Positions 59,160 through 64,000 of a stretch of DNA of 64,000 nucleotides are shown in pieces. Below the pieces are notes generated by a model. The model worked only from the letters and a program-made list of their open reading frames with translations. It was not told the DNA's origin and made no database searches. The position numbers and the translations under genes were made by a program. Positions within the stretch are counted from its first letter, which is position 1. Every line of letters starts with the position of its first letter. Source of the stretch: UBA1738 sp045538755 (GTDB taxonomy: Bacteria; Bacillota; Clostridia; UBA1381); assembly GCA_045538755.1 (NCBI GenBank), contig JAZQEC010000005.1, positions 124,001-188,000 of the forward strand. The letters run 5' to 3'.

Positions 59160-60491
59160 ATGGATAAAAGAAAATTTTATTGGATTACAAGTGTGGTTGT
59201 AGTAGCACTTGGTGTGTTCGGGACGTATGAGTTTTTTAAGGCAAGGGCATATAAGCAGAGTCTTGAGGATACTTACAACCGTGCATTTTTTGAACTTACG
59301 GGATATGTTGACGATATTGATACTCTGCTTGCAAAGGGTATGCTGGCAACGTCGGCGGGCGAAATGGCGACAATCTCACAGGAACTTTCTGTTCAGGCAT
59401 CAGCAGCAAAATCCTGTCTTGCACAGTTGCCGATTTCAGAAGTTCGTCTTGATAAAACGGAAAAGTTTTTGTCGCAGGTAGGAGATTATACCTATACTTT
59501 GAGCCAGAGCCTGATTGACAAACGCACAATTACGCAGGAAGAATATGAAAATTTAAACTCTCTGGGAACTTATGCATCAAGTCTTAATCAGTCTCTTGCC
59601 GAGCTTTCTGATAAGGTTTACAGCGGAAAGTTGAGATTTGGTGAAAATGCAAATATTTCTCTTCAGAAGGTGGCTTATGCGGAAACATCGGACCCATTTT
59701 CTGCGATAGAAAAAGAATTCGGCGAATATCCTTCACTTATCTATGACGGCCCGTTTTCCGAGCATATTGAGAGTATGGAGCCTAAAATGTTAAAAGGTGT
59801 ACGCGAGATTTCGAAGGAAGAGGCGGCAGGAAAGGTCATCAAGTTTTTTGGAGCCGATAAGGAAAACGTGGTGTATGTAGGCGAAACGCAGAACTCACTT
59901 ATGAACTCATATATGTTTAGGGTAAAGGAAGGCAGACAAGAAACAACTGTGAGTCTGACAAAACAGGGCGGATATGTTGTTTATTTCCTCAAAAACCGCA
60001 ACGTTAGAGAAGAAAAGCTGTCTGTCGAAGACGCAATCCAAAAGGGCGAAGAGTTTTTGAAATCAAAGGGATTTGAAAATATGCAGAGCAGCTATTATGA
60101 AAAGACAAACGGTGTAGCAACACTCAACTTTGCATATAAACAGAACAATGTGGTTTGTTATTCCGACCTTATTAAAGTGAAAATTGCACTTGACGACGGT
60201 GAGGTTATCGGAATGGAAGCAAACGGATATATTATGAATCATACAATCCGTGATATAAGGACTCCTCAGCTTACAAAACAGGAAGCACGAGCAAAAATCA
60301 GCTCGCATCTGGATATTGATGACGTAAATACTGCGTTAATTCCAAAGGACTCAAAAAGAGAAGTTTTGTGCTATGAATTCAAAGGTACCGCAAACGGCAG
60401 AAACTTCCTCATTTATATTAATGCCGAGACGGGAAATGAAGAAGATATACAGATTTTGATTGAATCCCCTGACGGCGTGCTTACAATTTAA
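59160..60491 (+). CDS. ypeB: YpeB germination protein
   Basis: A 443-residue protein. It has an N-terminal transmembrane anchor (about 8-24), a helical region (30-200) with QLPISEVRLDKTEKFLSQVGDYTYTLSQ in parts, and three PepSY-type domains in 220-443 (e.g. KEEAAGKVIKFFG, SVEDAIQKGEEFLKSKGF, LTKQEARAKISSHL). YpeB holds and stabilises SleB in the spore until germination. TAGGAGG lies 5-6 bases before ATG. Confidence 0.95.
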   Translation: MDKRKFYWITSVVVVALGVFGTYEFFKARAYKQSLEDTYNRAFFELTGYVDDIDTLLAKGMLATSAGEMATISQELSVQASAAKSCLAQLPISEVRLDKTEKFLSQVGDYTYTLSQSLIDKRTITQEEYENLNSLGTYASSLNQSLAELSDKVYSGKLRFGENANISLQKVAYAETSDPFSAIEKEFGEYPSLIYDGPFSEHIESMEPKMLKGVREISKEEAAGKVIKFFGADKENVVYVGETQNSLMNSYMFRVKEGRQETTVSLTKQGGYVVYFLKNRNVREEKLSVEDAIQKGEEFLKSKGFENMQSSYYEKTNGVATLNFAYKQNNVVCYSDLIKVKIALDDGEVIGMEANGYIMNHTIRDIRTPQLTKQEARAKISSHLDIDDVNTALIPKDSKREVLCYEFKGTANGRNFLIYINAETGNEEDIQILIESPDGVLTI

Positions 60492-60500
60492 TAAATTTAA

Positions 60501-60531
60501 AGGGCAGATTTTGTATCTGCCCTGATTTTGT
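60501..60531 (+). terminator. Terminator of sleB-ypeB
   Basis: AGGGCAGAT and ATCTGCCCT pair around TTTGT and are followed by a T-rich tail. Confidence 0.85.
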
Positions 60532-60588
60532 TTATTTGATTCCTTTTTTAAACTCATAAAATTTAATGCATCAAAAAGGCGGAGATAG

Positions 60589-60696
60589 TTATTTTAAATC
60601 CGTCGCACAGGTTTTAATTGTAACAACTTCGAGATTTGTGATTTCGCCACTTAAAATGCTTTGTTTTGACTTTTCGTACGCATCTTTTAAGAACAT
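60589..60696 (-). pseudogene. Possible 3' remnant of a gene cut by the right-hand element
   Basis: Minus-strand frame of 35 codons, ATG 60696 to TAA 60589: FLKDAYEKSKQSILSGEI, then TNLEVVTIKTCATDLK. It reads like a normal protein C-terminus with host-like codon use, but it is stopped upstream in frame, has no ribosome binding site, and the mobile element begins just beyond. I do not recognise the family. A genuine small protein cannot be excluded. Confidence 0.35.
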
Positions 60697-60735
60697 AATA
60701 CAAGAATATCTGACTCATTATGTAATGATTTGCTT

Positions 60736-60768
60736 AATACTGCTACCTAACAAGTGGCAGTATTTTTT
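60736..60768. terminator. Terminator at the element boundary
   Basis: AATACTGC and GCAGTATT enclose a 13-base loop and are followed by a T run. It lies within the 468-base gap 60492-60959, which otherwise holds the gene remnant, repeated TTGCGACAAA words near 60783-60803, and one more hairpin. Confidence 0.75.
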
Positions 60769-60810
60769 GTTGTAGCAGGCATTTGCGACAAACTTGCGAC
60801 AAAAGGACAT

Positions 60811-60844
60811 AAAAAATCCCACAACTGCGATAGTTGTAGGATTT
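60811..60844 (-). terminator. Minus-strand terminator at the end of the element
   Basis: AAATCCTACAACT-ATCGC-AGTTGTGGGATTT (minus strand, one mismatch) followed by TTT. It ends transcription of the small genes from the right. Confidence 0.75.
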
Positions 60845-60959
60845 GTAGTAGATAATAATTATCTCTTACATAATTCCAAACTGCCTATTTTCAAGCCTTA
60901 CAACACTTTTTGTATATCACTTGTATATCTTATGGTAAAAAGCTGAACTTTTTAAGAAT

Positions 60960-61268
60960 TCAGTTATTTTCAGTATTTCCCACATATTCATAAAACTTTT
61001 TAGGACTGATATAATATGAATATTTCCCACCTGGCATTTTTACAGCTGCACCAAAGGGAAGTGTGCCTTGCTGCAATCCCATTCTGACAAATTGTGGTGA
61101 TTTATTCATTCTTTTTGCTGCTTCACAAACTGAAATTTTACCATGTGCTTCATTATCCTTTAATATTTCAAATTTAATTTGCTCAAGTATATTTTCAATG
61201 CTTGTTCCTGTCGCAAGTTCAATAATATTTTTAGTTTGTTCAGAAATTTCAATTGATATGTTTCTCAT
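60960..61268 (-). CDS. Small helix-turn-helix protein of the element
   Basis: A 102-residue protein. Residues 1-45 are helical and charged. Residues 45-75 contain ISVCEAAKRMNKSPQFVRMGLQQGTLPFGAAVK, like the winged helix of excisionase/MerR-type DNA-binding proteins, followed by YYISPKKFYEYVG. It could be an excisionase or a regulator of the element. It is the last gene before the element boundary, a common place for an excisionase. Confidence 0.65.
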   Translation of the reverse strand: MRNISIEISEQTKNIIELATGTSIENILEQIKFEILKDNEAHGKISVCEAAKRMNKSPQFVRMGLQQGTLPFGAAVKMPGGKYSYYISPKKFYEYVGNTENN

Positions 61269-61289
61269 ACATATACACCATTTTGAAAA

Positions 61290-61691
61290 TTAACTTTCAA
61301 TAACCTTTTTCCATTCTTCCAAAGTATAGAATTTAGTTAACTTATATCTTGCTTCTTCAAGTGAATCATAGAACTTGAAATCTATCCTGCTATTTGTAGA
61401 TGAAGCAAAACCGAATGCAGCAGCTTCACTGATGGAAGGTTTGAAAAATCCATTATACAGTTCAGAACCTTCATCAATCCTTCTGTTCATAGTCAGATTC
61501 AAATAATGTGCATCATCTTTTACTGCTTGTTTAATTGCTTTATATTCATGATGAATGGAATTAATCAACATTTTTGTTCCTTTTCCATCCATTATTTCTG
61601 ATACAGAATCCATAAGTTTCTGAACTCGTTCAATATACATAACCATTCTGATAGATAATTCCTTATCAGACATCTTCTTTAAATCATCCAT
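61290..61691 (-). CDS. Hypothetical protein of the element
   Basis: A 133-residue soluble protein of no family I recognise. The first half is helical (KELSIRMVMYIERVQKLMDSV). The middle contains ISEAAAFGFASSTNSRIDFKFYDS and the end an aromatic ARYKLTKFYTLEEWKKV. No motif stands out. GAAGGTG serves as ribosome binding site. It is in a tight run of three genes with 12- and 21-base gaps. Confidence 0.7.
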   Translation of the reverse strand: MDDLKKMSDKELSIRMVMYIERVQKLMDSVSEIMDGKGTKMLINSIHHEYKAIKQAVKDDAHYLNLTMNRRIDEGSELYNGFFKPSISEAAAFGFASSTNSRIDFKFYDSLEEARYKLTKFYTLEEWKKVIES

Positions 61692-61703
61692 TAAATTTCA
61701 CCT

Positions 61704-61892
61704 TCAAACTTTTACATGATTTTTTAGATTTTCTTTTTCTTCTTCAAGAAATTTTTGAAATGCTTGTTTGGCTTCATCAGGTGCATCATCTCTGACACCT
61801 TTCCAACCGCCATCATGAATTCCGTCAAAACCTTCTTCATCAGAACAGGGATAACAAACAATATACTGCATCCATGATTCGTACACACGCAT
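61704..61892 (-). CDS. Small acidic hypothetical protein of the element
   Basis: A 62-residue protein. ATG 61892 is chosen because GAAGGTG lies 6 bases upstream; a TTG at 61907 is in frame but overlaps that site. The sequence VYESWMQYIVCYPCSDEEGF is Cys/Trp/Tyr-rich and the rest is acidic (APDEAKQAFQKFLEEEKENL). I do not recognise the family. It is the first gene of a three-gene operon with a clear promoter. Confidence 0.65.
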   Translation of the reverse strand: MRVYESWMQYIVCYPCSDEEGFDGIHDGGWKGVRDDAPDEAKQAFQKFLEEEKENLKNHVKV

Positions 61893-61919
61893 TTTAAACA
61901 CCTTCAATCTTTTTACATA

Positions 61920-61948
61920 ATTATAGCATATTTTGATGAATAAATCAA
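61920..61948 (-). promoter_or_regulatory. Promoter of the three-gene operon in the element
   Basis: Minus-strand TTGATT and TATAAT with a 17-base spacer, about 28 bases before ATG 61892. Confidence 0.7.
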
Positions 61949-61959
61949 CTGAAATGAAA

Positions 61960-62001
61960 AAATACCCTTTGCAAAATCTATAAAGTTTACAAAGGGTATT
62001 T
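61960..62001 (-). terminator. Terminator after the tape-measure gene
   Basis: AAATACCCTTTG and CAAAGGGTATTT form a perfect 12-bp stem with an 18-base loop. It separates the tail gene from the small operon. Confidence 0.8.
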
Positions 62002-62036
62002 GACTATAAAGAAAAGATGAATTTAAGCTGATTTAA

Positions 62037-64000
62037 TTATACATGCACCCCTTCCGCAACAGCTTCAAGTTCTTCTTGAACTCTTTCTGTAAATCTATCA
62101 ACAACACCATCAATGTCTAAATCAGAATTGATGTTGTTTTCAGAATGAATTTCAACTTTCAGTTCAGCAGTTGTGAACCTGTTGATTACATCCCTTTCTG
62201 CAATATCTCTTAAATATTGCAATTCTTCATCCGTACAATCCAAAGCATCTGCTGCTTTACCTGCACCATCTGCTGCATTACCGCTATTTTTAGCAGTATC
62301 ACCAGTATTTGATGCAATGTCATTTAGCATGTTTTCCATGTCACCAGTGTCAAAGCTTCCCAAATTTGAAAGTTTATCTTCAACACCTGAACCGAATTCA
62401 TAACCTGCTTTTGCAGCATCCCCAAGATTGATATAATCAAGCTTTGGTGCTTCCCAATAATCATCAGGTGTTTCACCAAGCCAGTCTTGCATCCCTGACT
62501 GAATATCTGCAACTGTTCCTTCAAATCCTGCTGCAAAATCCTGACCTGCTTGATTACCCATGTCATAAGCTTCAGAAATACTTCCAAAATCCATTCTGTC
62601 AAGGGTGAATGTTTCAGGTGCAGTGGGTTTGGAAAGATTGCTTCGCATGTCACCAATTTTGGTTGAAACAGCATTGAAGCTGACAGGTCCTAATTGACTA
62701 AACTTCCCAATATTTACACCAGGTATCATGTTAATTGCATCAATTATCCAGTTAATTGCATTGATTGCAGCATTTGCACCGCTTACAAAAGCATTTCCAA
62801 TTGCAGTTGCAGCAGCTTCCATTGAAGAAGCAGCACCTTGTGCTGCACCCAAAGCTGCATCAGCTATGTTATACAGTAATGTTTGAACCGCAAACACACA
62901 CTGGTTCCATGCGTTGACAATCCATTCAATACACATTGCAAAGAAGTTATAAACCGCTGCAACAATGTTTGAAATTATCTGACAAAACGCATACCATGCA
63001 CCGACAATCACACCGATTGCAGCACCATTTCCTTGAACAATTGCCAAGCAGAAGTTCAGGAAGGCATTGATTAAATTCACAAGAAGTGCTTTGATTGCAT
63101 ATTCAGGATTTTTCCAAACATTCACGAAAAATTCAATGAATGCTGAAATTATGTTCCACCAGTATGCAATACAGTTGAATATATAAGCACCAAGTGTTGC
63201 AAGCAATCCCATGATTATTCCTGTTGCACTGACTGATGTTCCGCAAATATCATTTATTACTGCAATAACAATGTAAAACAATGCAATAATTGCTATGATT
63301 AAAAGGATTATCCATGTCAAAGGGCAAGCATACAAGGCTGCATTGAATTGAAGCTGTGCTGCTGTCAAGCCAGTGGTTGCAATCATTTCCTGCGTTATAG
63401 CTGCACCATGCATGACTGTTGAAATTGCAGCTATTTTCTTCTGTAAATTGCTTATTGCCTGAACTGCATTGTATATCAGCATAACCGCTGTATAAGCAGC
63501 AACCGCTGCTGTGATTCCGTATATTATCGGTGCAATGATTGACCAGTTATCTGCAAAGAATGCACCGACCTTGACAACAATATCAAAAACAGTTGTCAAT
63601 GCACCTGCTAACACTGTTAAAGCAGAAACTGCATTGTTGACAAATGTATTGAATGCCTTGCTGTTTGCAATTTTATTTAGTCTTTGAAGTATAGGTTGAA
63701 AAGCCATCAAAGCCTGATTCTGCATAGATGTCCAAATCTGACCAAATGTTTTTGGCATTGATTCAAATTTTGCATTCGTTTCATCAGCAGCATCCAACAT
63801 TGCATTTTTTACAATGTTTGCTGTAATTTGACCATCAGCTGCCATTTCTCTGATTTTACCAATTGGAACATCCATATAATCAGCAATGGTTTGAACAATC
63901 ATTGGTGCTTGTTCAAATACAGAACGCAATTCATCACCACGCAAAACACCGCTTGACAAAGCCTGTGTTAATTGCAATGTTGAATTTTTCATTTCTTCAA
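62037..64000 (-). CDS. Phage tail tape-measure protein (5' end outside the window)
   Basis: The frame is open to the right edge; the 650 or so residues seen are the C-terminal part. Near its visible start, SSGVLRGDELRSVFEQAPMIVQTIADYMDVPIGKIREMAADGQITANIV (in parts) is the tape-measure N-terminal domain found in many siphophages. The central 300 residues alternate long hydrophobic stretches and Ala-rich helices (SVSATGIIMGLLATLGAYIF, AWNQCVFAVQTLLYNIADAA). The tail is polar and acidic. Tape-measure length sets phage tail length and the hydrophobic segments help DNA entry. It may instead serve a tail-like bacteriocin. Confidence 0.85.
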   Translation of the reverse strand, partial: EEMKNSTLQLTQALSSGVLRGDELRSVFEQAPMIVQTIADYMDVPIGKIREMAADGQITANIVKNAMLDAADETNAKFESMPKTFGQIWTSMQNQALMAFQPILQRLNKIANSKAFNTFVNNAVSALTVLAGALTTVFDIVVKVGAFFADNWSIIAPIIYGITAAVAAYTAVMLIYNAVQAISNLQKKIAAISTVMHGAAITQEMIATTGLTAAQLQFNAALYACPLTWIILLIIAIIALFYIVIAVINDICGTSVSATGIIMGLLATLGAYIFNCIAYWWNIISAFIEFFVNVWKNPEYAIKALLVNLINAFLNFCLAIVQGNGAAIGVIVGAWYAFCQIISNIVAAVYNFFAMCIEWIVNAWNQCVFAVQTLLYNIADAALGAAQGAASSMEAAATAIGNAFVSGANAAINAINWIIDAINMIPGVNIGKFSQLGPVSFNAVSTKIGDMRSNLSKPTAPETFTLDRMDFGSISEAYDMGNQAGQDFAAGFEGTVADIQSGMQDWLGETPDDYWEAPKLDYINLGDAAKAGYEFGSGVEDKLSNLGSFDTGDMENMLNDIASNTGDTAKNSGNAADGAGKAADALDCTDEELQYLRDIAERDVINRFTTAELKVEIHSENNINSDLDIDGVVDRFTERVQEELEAVAEGVHV

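Larger units (their letters stand above)
60780..64000. mobile_element. Left end of a prophage or related element, continuing past the window
   Basis: A tape-measure gene and three small unrecognised genes, all on the minus strand, follow a chromosomal spore locus. No integrase, tRNA or repeated att core is visible. The boundary near 60780 is set by the end of host-like sequence. Confidence 0.6.

Overview
The window reads as a chromosomal segment of an anaerobic, spore-forming, fairly AT-rich member of the Clostridia, probably a gut commensal. It carries sporulation genes (spoIVB, spo0A, spoIIR, sleB, ypeB, ytfJ), a strictly anaerobic class III ribonucleotide reductase (nrdD/nrdG), a small-type SRP RNA, and a fucose-related bacterial microcompartment (BMC). 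This assignment is inferred from gene content alone.

Region 1 (1-5.4 kb) is an accessory island: a coiled-coil protein tail, a membrane-hairpin protein, a 1004-residue HerA/FtsK-type ATPase, a small WHH-motif HNH/Endo VII nuclease toxin and a SUKH (SMI1/KNR4) immunity protein, closed by a strong terminator. It abuts a yifB/comM gene that has lost its N-terminal third, so the island or its parent element probably broke that gene.

Region 2 (6.3-15.2 kb) is a BMC operon: class II (fuculose-phosphate type) aldolase, PduO-type adenosyltransferase, CoA-acylating aldehyde dehydrogenase, zinc alcohol dehydrogenase, four BMC-H shell proteins, PduL, a BMC-P vertex protein, PduS and a BMC-T protein. 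No signature dehydratase lies in it. The enzymes carry encapsulation-type helices. A 117-nt nested hairpin lies before pduL. L-fucose isomerase, an AraC regulator and a wrecked fucU lie about 20 kb away (34-37 kb), so fucose to lactaldehyde plus DHAP, with lactaldehyde processed inside the shell, is the likely pathway.

Region 3 (15.3-33.6 kb) is housekeeping: acyl-CoA synthetase, prfA, gyrA, two cyclophilins, a thioesterase, a CPA1 antiporter, a DUF1846 protein, an XRE regulator with a divergent lipoprotein, queT under a preQ1 riboswitch, bioY under a BirA-type operator, nrdDG, dut and an M14 carboxypeptidase. Between prfA and gyrA lies an unrecognised promoter-driven structured RNA in which one segment can pair with either of two others.

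Region 4 (33.6-60.5 kb) holds nitroreductase, araC/fucI, pspC, rpmE-rpsO-pnp, dnaX-ybaB-recR with the SRP RNA just upstream, pcrA, spoIVB-spo0A, two paralogous-looking membrane proteins, an M50 protease with scpA-scpB-DUF2953-ytfJ and two radical-SAM-linked genes, SPFH/NfeD, spoIIR and sleB-ypeB. Region 5 (about 60.7 kb to the right edge) is the end of a second mobile element: three small genes and a truncated phage tail tape-measure gene.
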